Positions 1 through 12,240 of a stretch of DNA of 64,000 nucleotides are shown here, one piece after another. Made by a program: the position numbers and the translations under genes. The stretch is from Protonemura montana (taxonomy: Eukaryota; Arthropoda; Insecta; Plecoptera; Nemouridae): assembly GCA_947568835.1 (NCBI GenBank), contig OX387605.1, positions 20,278,418 through 20,342,417 of the forward strand, in the 5' to 3' direction. Positions within the stretch are counted from its first letter, which is position 1, and each line of letters opens with the position of its first letter. Below the pieces are notes generated by a model. The model was not told the origin of the DNA. It saw nothing but the letters and a program-made list of their open reading frames with translations, and ran no database searches.

Positions 1-3000
1 CGCCAATATTGCATCGGAGGCTGCCAGGGTCTCAGAGGACATTCACAACGCTTGTATCGAGAAGATCGAGCTGGAGATGGACGAGAATGTGAACCCCGTC
101 CCGTTGGACAAGAAATGGCTGTCAGAACGAAGAGATCCAGGAGCGAAGACCGATGCCAGGGAGATGGCCAAATCGAGGAATATCCTTGGTGGTGGCGATG
201 GATTTGCTGACAGCCTTGACAAACAGGTACATAGCTTTTGATATATAATCAGTTGTCATTTGAGTCTTGCTAATGAATTGCTTTTAAATGCATGTTCAAT
301 GCTACATTCTCTTACTCGTTTTATTATTTTTCTCCAAGTTACTATTTATTTTAATATCCCCTGTTTAAGGTTTGATAACAGAGGCAAAAATAGTGATAGT
401 GAATGAAATCAAATTGTATTCTAGAGTGATAAAAGGTCATGTCTGTAAAACAGTATAATTTTTAATTGTAACACTTTTTGCACAATCTTTTCACAGCACC
501 ACCTATCAACTTACTATTCTGGTCTAGTAAAAAAATACTGAGTTAGCGCGAAGGAATGTTTTTAGATGCCATGAGTTCGCTAGTTAAAAAAAAAATTTTT
601 TAATGGATTCGTGGGTACTGGGACTAATGTAGAATTTTCCGATATGAGATTGTCCTTACACCACCATATTCAATGTTGTTGTTTGACCGTTGTCTCGTGC
701 GTTTGCAGAACAAGAACATAATGACGGCGTCTATCGACGCCCAGACTAACCAGAGCGAAGCGGGGCCCGAAATAGCCCTGCAGGACGAGGATGAAAGTGA
801 GTGGTTTTATTCCATGTTTAGATAGCATTAATCCATATCAGTGCATTTTTACAGCCTTATTCCCACTGTTCTCATCACCACTGTTATTAACTGGTTCCTT
901 GCCAAATTATTTTTGAATATAGCTGGCTTCTTTGACACTTAAAGTGAATTGGCAAGAAAAGAATGGAATTTTCTTGAACAAGAAAATCTGTAACTGTTGC
1001 TAAACCAAAATTCAGCATTGACCTCATGCCAATATTATTATTAGACTTTTTTCCGGCTCTTGAATCTGTTTATCACTGAGTGAAGTTTCTCAAGTGTGTG
1101 AGTTCGACTACCTAGCAGCTCTTGCAGAACACAGTGTTACTTATTTAGAATTTAATTAATCCATGTCTTGCTCTGCTTCAGTAGTAATCTAACCCAATTA
1201 AAAAAAAACTTACTTTTTGATTTTGTCTTAAACAATTACTTTTGTGGTTCTGCCATGGCAGCTTCAACAATCTAGTATGTGCAAGGACCAAGGTTATGTA
1301 GTTGCGTGTGGTGTGTTGATCACGTTATCTGAGTTTTTGCTAACCACGATTTCAACTTTGTTCCTGTAATAGGCTTAAAAAGCCAAAGACAAATATAAGC
1401 TCTAATTTTAAGGTTTGCTCATGTGCATAAATAAACCAAGGTTAAGAAATATCCAATAATCCAACTGACCTTTCTTTTTTATTTTGCTAGCTAACCCAAA
1501 GCTGCTTGATATCGTAAACTGACATTTTGGTTGGGCATCCAATAATTCTGTCTACCTTTGTCTTCCTAAGAAAGTTGTAAATTACTCTCTGTACTTGTTG
1601 CTAAAGAACGCTCCGCTTTCTCAGGCTTTGCAGACTCGGAAGGATTCGACTTCCTCTCTGCTAAGGCTAGCACGGGGCCTTCGGACCGTTTGGTTCGCGA
1701 ATCCCTCTACACCAAGTTTGACCCGCTAGCGGCACCCCTGACAGCCTCTACGCCTGCCCCCGCAGCTACCCCTGCTGTCAGACACGCCCCCCTGCCTATG
1801 CCGCCCAAGTTCTCCGAGAACGACAAGAAGTGAGTCAAATTGATTGTATCAATAGCAAGCAATTATCTGTGGTTTAAATCATAATGCATAAATGGTGTGA
1901 AAATAGCTCTTGGATTGAGCAGGACATTGTCTTAAACTGTTTCCAAATAAAAATAAAAATATCATAGTCTGAAATGTTCTTAACATTTTGAAGTGGTTTC
2001 TTAAAACTGTTTACAATTAGATAATAGATAGTCAGCACTACCCGTTTGATGTTGGTCTTACTAGTTTTGGAGATAACAAATTATCATGTATCACTATCTT
2101 CAAGCCAATCTGACTGATAGCCCTGTATATGAATTGTGTGAGCATTGTGGATTGGGCATTTCGACTGTTAGCATTGTGTAGCATTTCTTGCATCTTTTTT
2201 TCCTTTTTTTCCTTTTCATCTTTTTTACTAGTAGGAAGTTCTAAGAAAAAGGTGACAATTCATGTATTCCTGGACAGTATTCCAGTAACAATTCCTGTAC
2301 AGTCAGTTGGGTGGGGAAGAGTGATAGTTTATGATAGCGTCAAACAAGGTTGGGAGCAAAATCTATGTACTGTGTATCTTGTAGTGATTACATTTTGGTA
2401 AGATTTTACTTCTAATAATGCATCATAATGATGAGGCCAAGGATGCTTTATCCCTTTGACAATTTATATGAATTTTAAGATTAAAGAATTGTATTTTAAG
2501 TACCAGAGATTTGATTTAAGAGCATTTAAAATAATAGAATAGAAGTTGTTCTTCACTTAGCATTCAAATCCAGTTCAAATAGTTTTTGTTAAAACTAGTG
2601 CTACAGTTAGATCAAGTAGACATGAGTCTAAAATCAATCATAAGCATTTTAACATTGATGAAATCTTATTTAAATTGGAAACGCTTGCAATGCACAGGGT
2701 ATTTTATTATTATGAACACCAAAACTGTCTCAAAAATTGATGCCCAAACGGGGATTTGAACCCCGATCTCCACCTATCGCGGGTGTTGCTCTAACCCATT
2801 GAGCTACTTGGACACTGGCTTTTTGATACACTTTCAGTGTATTTAGTGTATTTTAGTGTATTTTAACAGTTTGAACAATCAACAATATCAATGATAATTA
2901 ATCAATGTCTACTGTTGATCACTTGAGAGAAGGTACCATATCAACTTCTAGGTACATTCATGCCATTTGAACTAGTGGAAAAAAATGCATGCGGAGGACT

Positions 3001-6000
3001 TTGTTTCCATTATCCTGTTTAGTGAAAGTGGCTCGATTGCTTTGACATATTGTTGTCCTCTGGATAGACAAAAAAATTAATGTGGATTTCCTTTTTGATT
3101 GGAATAGAAGTTTTACAACAGATTTGTTTCGACTGTCAGGCCTCATTATTGCCCTTAACATCTTATGTCTTGTTTTCTCTTCCAGGATTTCCCCACCCGC
3201 CGGTCAGCTGATCCAACTGGCCCCCACGCCCGTTTTATCAAAACCCCCACGTTCGTCTACGCCGTGTGCGAACGAGGGGCCGACGGAAACGACCCCGCCC
3301 AAAAGCTCTGCAGCCCGGGCACTGGTCGACCGGCTCATCAGCCTGTCACCTGCGGGCAGGAATGTCCAGGAATCCCCCGTGAAACCACCACCACCAGTCG
3401 TGAAGGCGCCAACGCCCACACCACAAACAATGGAGGGGATGAGTGAGGAGCTTGTGCTTCTCAGGGAGCTCCTTTCTGAGGAGGATATGGCCCACAAGGT
3501 ACAGTGTAGGGTTTGAAGTTAGGTTATGGGATTTCTTGGAAATAAAAATTACTTTATTTTGAGGCTGTAGCTGAAAGTTCACAAGGTTATTATAACTTTT
3601 AATGTAAATTTAGCGGAATCATTTTTGGACAGTTTTTGGATTATGGTAGTGTTTTGTGGAAATAATTAGGAAATAAAGTACTCTCTCTGCTCCATCAAAT
3701 TTGGGACTAGCGAATTTGTTTAATCTCATTACTTCTTACAAATGGGTGTTTAATTTCATCAGGCTGCTTCAAGTTAGCTGGCATTTTTGCCCCAGGGATA
3801 TTGAAAACCCAAAAGTCTTCAATTTGCACCTCAGTTATAAATGAAATTGCGTTTTATTTTATGGCTAATCACTGGTTAAACAGTGGTTGTAATACCACAA
3901 AATCAGACATTAATAATAAGGTTATTGTCCAAACCAACAGAGCATTTATACATTTTTTTAAATATTAGCTTTTCAAATGTTACACCAGCCAGGCCAGTAG
4001 GTTTGTCAACAATGACTTATCAAAAGCTCTTGCTTTATGTCTCTGCTAGGCAACATTAAAATTCCATTAGTATTGGATTTGTCCTTCCAGCGTTCATTGA
4101 TTGACTTGTCGGGTTTATACTTTGTGCAGATTTCTTCTGCCACCTTAAGCACTTAGATCTGTGAATTATTGCATCTTTGCTGCAAAATGGTTATCTGTTT
4201 TAGATACACAGAGGTTGGCAAAACTGAACACTTATCAGCTGTTTCGCAACATTTTTTCTGCATATGCTAGATTAAATCATCAATGGTTCAGCTCGATTTT
4301 AAGTTAACTGCGTTTTGTTTGAATAAGACCTCGTTTAAACATACTCAATCAATTTATAGTTCATGCTTTCCGCCTCTTTGCCTGATTCTGGTGCGTTAAT
4401 GCCGATGTTCTGCATTGCAGGTGAGCCTGGTTGCGTTGGAGGAGAAGTTGAAGAGCACCGAGCTAGAGTTGCAGGCCATGCGACAGAGGGCGAAGACTGC
4501 CGAGGAGCGCGAGCAAAAGTTGATGGCACGGTTCGGTGAGAAGGTCACGTCGCAGAAGCAGATAGCTGGGGTGAGTTGATGCTACCGTTCGATCTTTGTT
4601 TTGTCTCTTTGGTTGGTTGACAACCACTCGATTATCTGGTAGTTCATTTTCTAGATCTATTTTGGTCTACTTTAGGGTTAGTTTTTCTGATATTTGCAGC
4701 TGGAAGTTAGTGTGTTAAATTGTTTTTGACAACAATCCAGACCTGAAAAATGTTTTACGTCGATGCATTTTTGTGGGAAGCAACTCTTTCTTGATGTGCA
4801 AATAAGAAATATGTTAAAATTTAAAAACTTTATTGTTTTTATAAAGTTTCAGTCAATCCTCCAACTCTACATGAATTAGGTGACATAGCCAAAACTTTGC
4901 AAGTACCAAAACCAGATTTATCAACTTTGGTTCCTCTTCCCCATTATGTATACCTGCTTTACGTCACTCTTAACATTAAAAAAGAAGTATTGCCTCTGCC
5001 GTGAATGGCGCTTGATATATATTTTTTTTTGCAGGTGATGTGCCAATACGAGAAGACCATCTCGAAGCTGGTGGGAGAGAAAGAAAGCGATCGGGTTGTG
5101 TTCCTCAAGGAGAGGGAGGAGATTCTCAAGGAAAAAGATGTTGCGCTCGGTCACTTGACGAACATTGAAATTGCCTTTTCGGATGTGCACCAGTAAGTAC
5201 CTACGGTCTATGAATGTAAATTGCTCAACTCGAGTAATTTTGTGTGGTGAAAAAGAAAAGCGGGAGTGCAACTTACAAGAGAACAAAATTGGCATCGCGT
5301 TGCGCACTTGTTGAGAGATTTGTAGTACTTCCGAGAAAGTAAATGAAGTCTCAAAAATGTTAAATCCATTGCGTTGAGATTACGCTGGAAAAGCCAAATT
5401 ACTGAAGTTTTTATTATTATCAACACTAAAAACGTCTCAAAAATTGATGCCCAAACGGGGACTCGAACCCCGATCTCCTCCTATTGTGGGTGTTGCTGTA
5501 ACCCATTGAGCTACTTGGACACTGGCTTTTTGAGACGATTTTAGTGTATTTGATGAGAATGATGGATCTCCAAGGAGTAGAACCATTAGGCTGTGAATAC
5601 TCACAGTCACTCTGATTCTAGTTGTCAAACTCGAATAACTCCAATTTGACGTTTGATACGTTGTTGTATTTAGATGAAATCTTATTTAATTTGCAAATAG
5701 TGTTGATAATGATAGAATACCCTGCGCATTGTAAGCGTTTGCAATTTAAATAAGATTTCATCTAAAGACTGAAGTGTATTACAAGAATCATGTCAAAAAG
5801 TCTTTACTGCTTATAGTTTTTGAGTTGCGGTGATATTGCTAGTAGAGTTTTCGTGTTGAATTAAGATTTCTGAGATTACATTCAGATTGCATGGAGACAG
5901 TCTTCACACTAAAATTATTCGCATAGAATAGAAATTATAAATAGAAAAATAAACATAGAATTTTCATGTCTGGCTAACAGTTTCTTTTATAGCGGTTCTG

Positions 6001-6800
6001 TGGTTCTGCAATTGTCAGTCAGGCACGATTAAAGCAACAATTGTTGTCTTCCAGGAAATACGAACGGTGCAAGACTGTCGTGGAGGCTTTCAAGAGCAAC
6101 GAGGACGTTCTCAGGGAGAGCCTCGCTAAGTACGAGTCCACCGTTCACAAACAGGAGCAGAAATATGAAATGCTCAAAGCCCATGCCATGACTCAACTCG
6201 AGAAGTAAGTTGGGCGTCTTGTGGTGCCTCATTCCGTTGCTTTTTGCTTCCACGGTTGACAACAACCTATCAGAGCTTAAAGATTTGTCAGCTTCTAACT
6301 ATTGAAATCTTTATTTAAATTGAAAATGTTTGCAATGGACAGAGTATTTTATTATTTTGAATATTTTACCCACTCTAAAATTTATACCCAATGGACGGTT
6401 CTACTCCTTGGATATGGGACAATCTCGTCAATTGCATTGAAATCCTTTAAATAGTCATGTTGGATTAGCTCTGATGGCCATTAACACCCACAATAGGTTG
6501 ATGCCCCTAATTTTAATGGGTGGGTAGTGTTCTTAATAATAAAAATTATATCTACTTTTTCAGTCAAGATCAAAAGCTACTGACGATTTAATACGAATTT
6601 GTATATCTGCTTTCAGTGCCAACCAAGAGCTGGACTCAGTGCGCAGGACCCAAGCGACCGAAAGTGCAAAGCTCAAAGCGATGCTGAAGAAGTCTGAACT
6701 CAAGACCTCTTCGCTAGAGGAAATGCTCGAACAAAAGGTCAAAGAGAACCTCGAACTTGCATCAATATGCGACGATTTGATTGCCAAGGTGGGCACTTAG
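1..6800 (+). CDS. TACC: Transforming acidic coiled-coil protein (TACC), 3' eight exons, 5' end outside window
   Basis: Exons read at 1-226, 709-796, 1625-1829, 3186-3498, 4421-4570, 5035-5192, 6055-6204 and 6617-6800. All junctions are GT/AG and phases join exactly, giving 490 residues and a TAG at 6798. Exon 3 has the TACC hallmark RESLYTKFDPL. Exons 5-8 encode the C-terminal coiled coil: QYEKTISKL, then KYERCKTVVEAFKSNE, YEMLKAHAMTQLEK, and near the end the conserved ICDDLIAK. In the family this TACC domain binds ch-TOG/XMAP215 and clathrin or Aurora A partners at centrosomes and spindle microtubules, stabilising microtubules. Exon 4 is a proline- and serine-rich linker. The N-terminus is missing because the window starts inside an exon. 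Invertebrates normally have one TACC gene, so I do not assign TACC1, 2 or 3. Confidence 0.95.
2741..2813 (-). repeat. tRNA-derived SINE-like repeat, copy 1 (TACC intron 3)
   Basis: On the minus strand these 73 nt fold like a tRNA: a 7-bp acceptor stem (with G-U pairs), a 4-bp D stem, an A-box-like TAGCTCAATGG, and a perfect 5-bp T stem with TTCAAAT loop (B box). The anticodon loop lacks the invariant U33 and has a mismatched top pair, so it is not a working tRNA. It shares flanks with the copy at 5448 on both sides of the tRNA block, including the tail related to 5672-5763. This marks it as an internal Pol III promoter of a dispersed element. Confidence 0.8.
5448..5520 (-). repeat. tRNA-derived SINE-like repeat, copy 2 (TACC intron 6)
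   Basis: A second 73-nt tRNA-like block, about 89% identical to copy 1, with a perfect T arm (TTCGAGT loop) and B box. The anticodon arm is broken. The sequence GTCTCAAAAATTGATGCCC on the left and ACTGGCTTTTTGA on the right is shared with copy 1, so the repeat is larger than the tRNA part. Confidence 0.8.
5672..5763. repeat. 92-bp element with ~26-bp terminal inverted repeats
   Basis: The left end AGATGAAATCTTATTTAA is mirrored at the right end (TTAAATAAGATTTCATCT), and the near-perfect pairing continues inwards for about 26 bp. Its right half is the same sequence as the tail of the tRNA-derived repeat at about 2655-2700 (reverse complement). Diverged versions occur at 6300-6425 and 49741-49800. 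It looks like a small MITE or the end of the tRNA-headed element. Confidence 0.6.
6300..6425. repeat. Degenerate copy of the same repeat family (TACC intron 7)
   Basis: Shares the TTTATTTAAATTG...GTTTGCAATG...ATTTTATTATTTTGAA string with 2655-2710, and GGTTCTACTCCTTGG with the reverse complement of 5572-5586. No tRNA-like block survives. Confidence 0.5.
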
Positions 6801-7615
6801 CTCAGTCAGTGGCAATTGCTAGTCGCTTGATTACTTACTTTTAAATTTGTTGTAAATGTTTTTGTATAAATTAATTCTTAAAAAAAACTTACATATTGCC
6901 GAGTAATTGATGAATAATTCTCATGGGTTATGACTTGAGTTTGTTCAGTCATAATTTCACTCATGCAAGGCAGAAAGAACTGAGCAGTTTTAAAAAAATG
7001 TATTATTTTGAAATTCTTTCTATTTTTCTACGGATTTTGTTTTGATGTCATGCTCTTTCGATTGTGTAATATTTTCACTTAACTGGCACTGTCAGAGAAT
7101 TTTACCGCCTTTGATTTAAGTCCTAATGCATTTTTATGCTCATAATGTGCATTGATTTAAATCTTACGTGCGCTGTTTTGAAACTAATTTTTACGGTGCT
7201 AGCTGCAAAGTGATACGAGGCAGGCTTGAAAAGTAATTTTTGAATGTAGTTGCTCTTGCTTGTAGCCATTGCAGTTAGGTTAGGCAGTTGATATCACTTT
7301 CAGATGTAAATGGGGTCTTAGAAACTATATTGTAATACTGAAAATATTTAGGCTTTGTCAGAACCAAATTTATTGCTTTAACATGAAAATATGAATACTC
7401 AAAAATCAAAATACATGATGATTTTTTTGGAGTGCAATTAGTGAAACTATTGCCCTTTTCTTGATAACTGAACATTGGTTCTTATCTCATATTATTATAT
7501 TGTGAAGCTGATTGAATAATATCGTAGTTAACAATGTGAATAAAAGTTTAACTCTTTCTACTTAAATTTCGTGACATCATTTTCATGTAACACCTGGGGG
7601 TGTGGGGTTGAAAAC

Positions 7616-8660
7616 GGCTGGAAATGGTTTAAAATTATAGCTACACTATTTTGGAGCAGAACTAAATGTGACCGCTACATAGCAATTTTATGGGGTTTCA
7701 ATGGACAATTTCATTTAAAACTGGCTGGCAAGGAAAGATTTTGACACATTTCAAACGAGGTCACACAACTAAAAAATAGTAGAAACTTGCTCAATAAAAG
7801 TCATTTTCCGACTGTTTAATATTTTTTCCGTATTATTTGGTGGAGTTTAAACATGCATTTAAAAAGTTTCGCTCTCTAAGAAAGATTTTAAGAAATCTAG
7901 GATAGCAATCTTTATCAGCTATCATTTGTTTTTTGAAATTATCATCAAAGACATCATCTTGGCCACATTGGAATTCATAGGTCACACAGAGTTTCCACAA
8001 TGCAGTAATCCCCAGTGACACATGCGGCAAATTTCAAATACAGGAAATAGGTTTCATAACATGAAAAGGACAATACTATACAAGTTCATAGCGAAAGCGG
8101 CCGGAAATAGCTTTAATTTGCATAATATTTGTGAGCACGACCAAACGTGACAGTTTACGGTGATGGGATCGGGTGTTTTATAGATAATTTCTTCTCAAAC
8201 TTGTAAGGAGAGATTTTGACAGCTTTCAAACAACTTCATGGAATTAAATCTTACTTTTAGACAAGGTAAAGTCTCTTGGCGTGTGATTAAGATGTTTTAC
8301 ATAATATGTCGTGGAGATTTGACACCTTTTTAATACGTTTTGCACTCTACAAAAGGTTTTATGGTTTTAACCAAGGTAAGTACACTCTACTTACCTTGGG
8401 TTTTAACTATCTTTTGACAGCTTAATTTGTTTTTGAATTCATCATATTGCCGATCTTGCCCACCTTGGAATTCCTAGAGTTCCCATTCTTTGGTTCCCAC
8501 GATGCAGTGACCAACAGTGAGTAGTGACACAGACGGAAAATGTCAAGTAAGTACAGAGAAATTAGAAGCACAAGACAATGAAAATGTACAGCGTATGCAG
8601 CTGGAAGTGGTTTTAATTTGCACATTATTTGTGAGCACGAACAAACGTGACAGTTATACG
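7616..8660. repeat. Diverged tandem units of ~480-505 bp
   Basis: Three unit starts can be aligned at about 7616, 8097 and 8600 on the shared motif of GGAAAT or GGAAGT, TTTAATTTGCA, then TTTGTGAGCACGA and AACGTGACAG. Other shared landmarks in each unit are GAGATTTTGACA followed by TTTCAAAC, then TTGGAATTC, CACA..GAGTT and a CAATGCAGT-like string. A further fragment sits at about 14530-14610 (GGCAAGGGAAGATTCTGCCACATTTCAAAC). Confidence 0.6.
8371..8399. other. Perfect 12-bp hairpin
   Basis: CCAAGGTAAGTA is followed after 5 nt by its exact reverse complement TACTTACCTTGG. It lies inside a tandem unit. Poly-U does not follow, so it is not terminator-like. Confidence 0.7.
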
Positions 8661-9534
8661 CACACTCCATGGGCGTACTGCATGGTCTAGTACGAGCGTT
8701 GAAAGTTGTTTTAAAAAGTAAAGCATTATGAGAATTATTTTGATCTTTGTGACTGAGATGTATCACCCAATGGGACTGTCAGTGGCCAGGTGCTAAAGCC
8801 ACACCTGATAAAACCAAATGAACAGAAATTCCTTCTGACGACGGTTCATTTTTGGATGGCAGTGAATTTAAAAATGAATTTTGATGATGAAACAATTAAA
8901 TTTTGCTAAAAATTAAAGATAAATGGGTGGCAGACCTCAGTGAATTAAGAACTTCGGGGTAAACTCGTGTAAACGAGCACTTTAATCGCGCAATGATAAC
9001 GACGTAGCGTCCAGATGTTCGTATTGATTTTAAATTATTGTATCTCATATTTGTCTGTCATTAATGGTTTTTAAAGCATATTTGACCTTTTCGCATTGAA
9101 TGTGGTAAACACGCTTGCTACATGGTAGTATTTATGTATTACCACCCCATAGAGATGGGAGAGTTGGTGATACAAATCAGGTAGGTACACGTATTATAGT
9201 GTTTGCCATTCAATAAGCATTAAACCCATCAACTTTAGAAAGATAAAAATAAACAAGAGTTAAAAGTTTGGAAACGGTTTGTTTGTCTACCTTTGACAAA
9301 ACTGTGAATCTAATTTCTTTCCTTTATGAGATTTACTTGGGAGTGCTTAGGTATACAACTTTGGGCAACATTTCTTCCAACGGGCAGTTTTAATATGTTT
9401 AACTTAATTTATGAGACTCACCCCCATGGTTACACCTAATCAGATACTCCTGTTTTCACCTTAACCTGCTTATTTAACTGGCATTTAGCATTGTGAAAAC
9501 GATAAGAATAGAAATGGAGAAGTTCGGCTGAAAT

Positions 9535-9800
9535 TTTGGTATTTTCCAGGAAGGCTTTCAGGAAGGTACAACTCGAATAGCAGGATCCCTCGAAAAATCC
9601 ATGCTGTCGAGTGTTTTATAAGCAAGGCGAGTGAAGTTGCTGTACTAACTTGCATTCCTCCAACCTGTCTCCCGAACATAACTGATCTTGTGTATGATGG
9701 TCACCCATCCAATACCTGACCCAGCGCAGTGTTGCTTAACGTCGGTGATCTCACGAGAACCGGTGTTTCCAGCACGCCAAACCATTCGGTGTGAATATTC
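9535..9800 (-). mobile_element. 5S rRNA-derived SINE, copy 1 (tail-truncated)
   Basis: Read on the minus strand, 9800 to 9699 resembles the inner part of 5S rRNA: a GATC box, then TTAAGCAACACTGCGCTGGGTC (box A/intermediate element position) and TTGGATGGGTGACC, matching the 5S box C string TTGGATGGGAGACC. The SINE body follows (GGGAGACAGGTTGG, then an AACTTCACTCGCCTTGCTTATAAAAC-type segment), ending near 9535 without the AATC tail seen in copy 2. Confidence 0.75.
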
Positions 9801-10592
9801 AAGGAGGGCTCGTAAGCAATTGGACCCGCTGTGTGACTTGATTTAGTCAAGAACACTCACATCTAACAAATACTAACATAGTTTAAATTAATCTAATTAA
9901 ACATCCTCAATTAAAGTACGAGAATTTGCAGTGCTTTAGCATCTGCATGCCTGGAAAACATTTGGTCTGTGATAGCAGCCGTGGACGCCATTGTTGTTAT
10001 CACCTCGATCCACTTCGAAAACCGGTCAGCTAATGGGAGCCGAGCTTCAGTCGATCGAAAGTACGAGGCGGGGTCGATCGAGCACGTGTTGTGACGTCAC
10101 TTACACAGCGATGCAGTAGGTTTCAGCGATACTCTTCCGTCGGCTACTCGCCTGGTACGAAGAGACAAATTTTCGCCTCGTTTTAGACGATTATTTCAGT
10201 TGAAACTTGTCATGGTTGGATTAATCGTACGTATAGGCAGTCCCGTGGCACTCACGCGTACCACGAGTTGCTTCAAAGTTTTCACAGGCAAACTAAATTT
10301 CCTGACAACGTCATTCGTTCCCAGCAACTTGACTCAATTTTATGAAATATAGCTTTGAATTTTAGGCATAGGCAACGCCTCAAAATAGGACTGATCGGGA
10401 GATAAAAATATGTGATATTCAGACTTTTGTTGAAAAACTTGTTGCAAACCTTTGCAAGATACGATATTTTCTGCGTTGTAGTGCGATCTTACCAGCGCAC
10501 GCAATGGCAGTGACAACGAACCGGAAGTTAATATGCCTAAAATACTTTAGAGCCTTTGCCATCAGCGAACCAAGGATCCGCATTCACAATAT

Positions 10593-11367
10593 TTTGACGG
10601 CTGTGGATGGTACGCACGGTACCCACGTGTCGTGGCTCAATCTTGCTTGGCTATGGGAGGGGTACCCGTCACATAGAGATCACTCAGGCACTGCATATTT
10701 AAACCTAAATTGCATTTTTATTGCATAACAAATAGCAACATTACACTTGACGACAAGCCTGACAATAACGAGCGTGCACACAACAATAACAAGCTTAGTT
10801 CATCCGCACACTGTCCATATTCTCTCCTCTTATCACAACAGATTGCTCCTACCAAAGTGATCACACGTCAATGTAAAAATAGATTTTTCTTCCCACGTAT
10901 CTCTGTAACACAACCGGGCGTAAGGGTTTAACTGCACTTATCAGCAACCTAGTCAGAGAACCCTAGCTCGGTCTTGACTCCCAAAGTAGACTGTGTGTCG
11001 ACGGACCAGTAGATTGCCAGAGGAACCTTGCTCGGTCTTAGCTCTCGGTCCCAGAGGCCTAGGCTACCGCATAGCCTAGCTCTCGACTCCAAATCTAGAC
11101 TGTCACTCTTCAAAGGACAGTGCCAGTGGCCTATATAAACCTGTCCGAGCCACGTTCGACATGTGCGTTTTAGGCCACTGGCTAGCTTACCTCCTAGTTA
11201 TTTCGACTTGGTCAGCAAGATCAAAGTCTACAGTTTATCATTACTGCTATTGCACGCTCGGTTAAAAGTGTGCTTGTCATTACTTATACAATTTAAAAAT
11301 GCTTATTCAAAAATACCAAAAAGCAAAGGAAATGAGAAGGCACTATGACGCAAACCTCGTGACGCGC
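10593..11367. mobile_element. 775-bp insertion with 8-bp flanking direct repeat
   Basis: CACAATAT occurs at 10585-10592 and again at 11368-11375, and unit 2 of the duplication has only one copy at the matching place. This is a clean insertion into unit 1. No clear terminal inverted repeat is visible. An internal TATATAAA sits at 11132. An inverted relative lies at about 48515-49690 in CCDC186 intron 6, with both ends, the TATA region and an AATAACAAGCTTA string matching. Candidates are a solo LTR or a non-autonomous hAT-like element; the 8-bp duplication favours hAT, the internal TATA favours LTR. Confidence 0.7.
11132..11139 (+). promoter_or_regulatory. TATA box inside the inserted element
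   Basis: TATATAAA preceded by TGCCAGTGGCC and followed by CCTGTC. The inverted relative near 48550 conserves TGCCAGTGACCTATATA and CCTGTC, suggesting a maintained Pol II promoter of the element. Confidence 0.5.
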
Positions 11368-11763
11368 CACAATATCAACCGAGCAATGTCATACACAAAA
11401 CCGAGTATGCCCACGCAAAAATCTTATTTTGAGAGGTCAAGCAATTCTCAAAAAGAACTGCTCCAGTCGCTCGTTTCACACCTGTCTTACTGGAACCGGA
11501 GTTTGGACCGAAATGACCGGTCAGAGAACACTTGCTTGGCGGCCCATTCACGCACTGCCTAATCTTGTACTGCCGTTTCTTCTTAGCGAGCCAGAACTGG
11601 TTTCTTGCGTATTAATTTAATTGGCAGATATTTTTTTTGTATCGCCTAAAATTGCTCCCAATCCCTTGTTCGCGGATGTTTTATTTTTATGACCCGTGAA
11701 ATCCTTGCTCTCCCGACAAGTCCTTGCTCACATCGCAGGACCCAGTGATGTGTATCATAAGAG

Positions 11764-12240
11764 CTGATTGATTGATTGATTGGTGACGTTTAACGACGCA
11801 CTGTTTTGACAACGGAAAATGTGGCACTGGTCTATTAGTGCCGGTAAATGAGTGAGTGATGGTGATAATGGTGATTTACCTTCCTTATTAAGAAGGGAGA
11901 AGGGGAAACCCGGTGCACGTGGCCTACTCATATCGACGATCACCAATGGGACCTCTGGCTTAACAAGTTAATGTCCCCTCCGCAATTGAAAGAATTGAAG
12001 GACGGTACAACTCGAACCACAGGATTCCTCCACAAATCTGTGCCGTCGAGAGGTTGATAAGCAAGGCGAGTTAAGTTGCTGAACTAACATTCATTCCGCC
12101 AACCTCTCTCCCGAACAGAACTGATGATGTGTGTGATGGTCACCCATCTAATACCTGACCCAGCGCATTGTTGCTAAACGTCGGTGATCTCACGAGAACC
12201 GGTGTTCCCAACACGCCAAACCGTTCGGTGTGACGATTCG
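11764..12240 (-). mobile_element. 5S rRNA-derived SINE, copy 2 (most complete)
   Basis: Minus-strand element of ~475 bp. The 5S-like head runs 12240 to 12138 and contains GAGATCACCGACGTTTAGCA and TAGATGGGTGACC. The body runs through GGGAGAGAGGTTGG, the Pro-rich-looking CACCGGGTTTCCCC stretch and CACTCACTCATTTACCGGCA. The 3' end is GTGCGTCGTTAAACGTCACC followed by (AATC)4-type tail at 11764-11782. A short-unit tail is typical of SINEs mobilised by a LINE. Confidence 0.8.

Larger units (their letters stand above)
6801..9480. other. TACC 3' UTR and intergenic space, no gene seen
   Basis: AT-rich sequence after the TACC stop. A possible AATAAA-type signal lies at about 7539 (GAATAAAAG). No reading frame has splice-flanked or conserved coding sequence. 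It contains the tandem units listed separately. Confidence 0.6.
9800..11764. repeat. Tandem duplication, unit 1 body (interrupted by insertion)
   Basis: 9800-10592 matches 12240-13020, and 11368-11764 matches 13025-13420, by eye about 93-97% identical. A 775-bp insertion separates the two halves. The unit carries CACGTG (10083) and TGACGTCA (10092) next to one another, conserved in unit 2. No open frame is conserved between the two copies. Confidence 0.85.

Noticed and set aside
2741..2813. Functional tRNA gene on the minus strand
   Set aside because: Acceptor and T arms are good, but U33 is missing, the anticodon stem is faulty, and a second diverged copy with shared flanks exists; a repeat explains it better.
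10330..10385. U4 snRNA-like GAAATATAG..GGCATAGGCAA string in the duplicated unit
   Set aside because: Only about 25 scattered bases match; the 5' domain and Sm site of U4 are absent.
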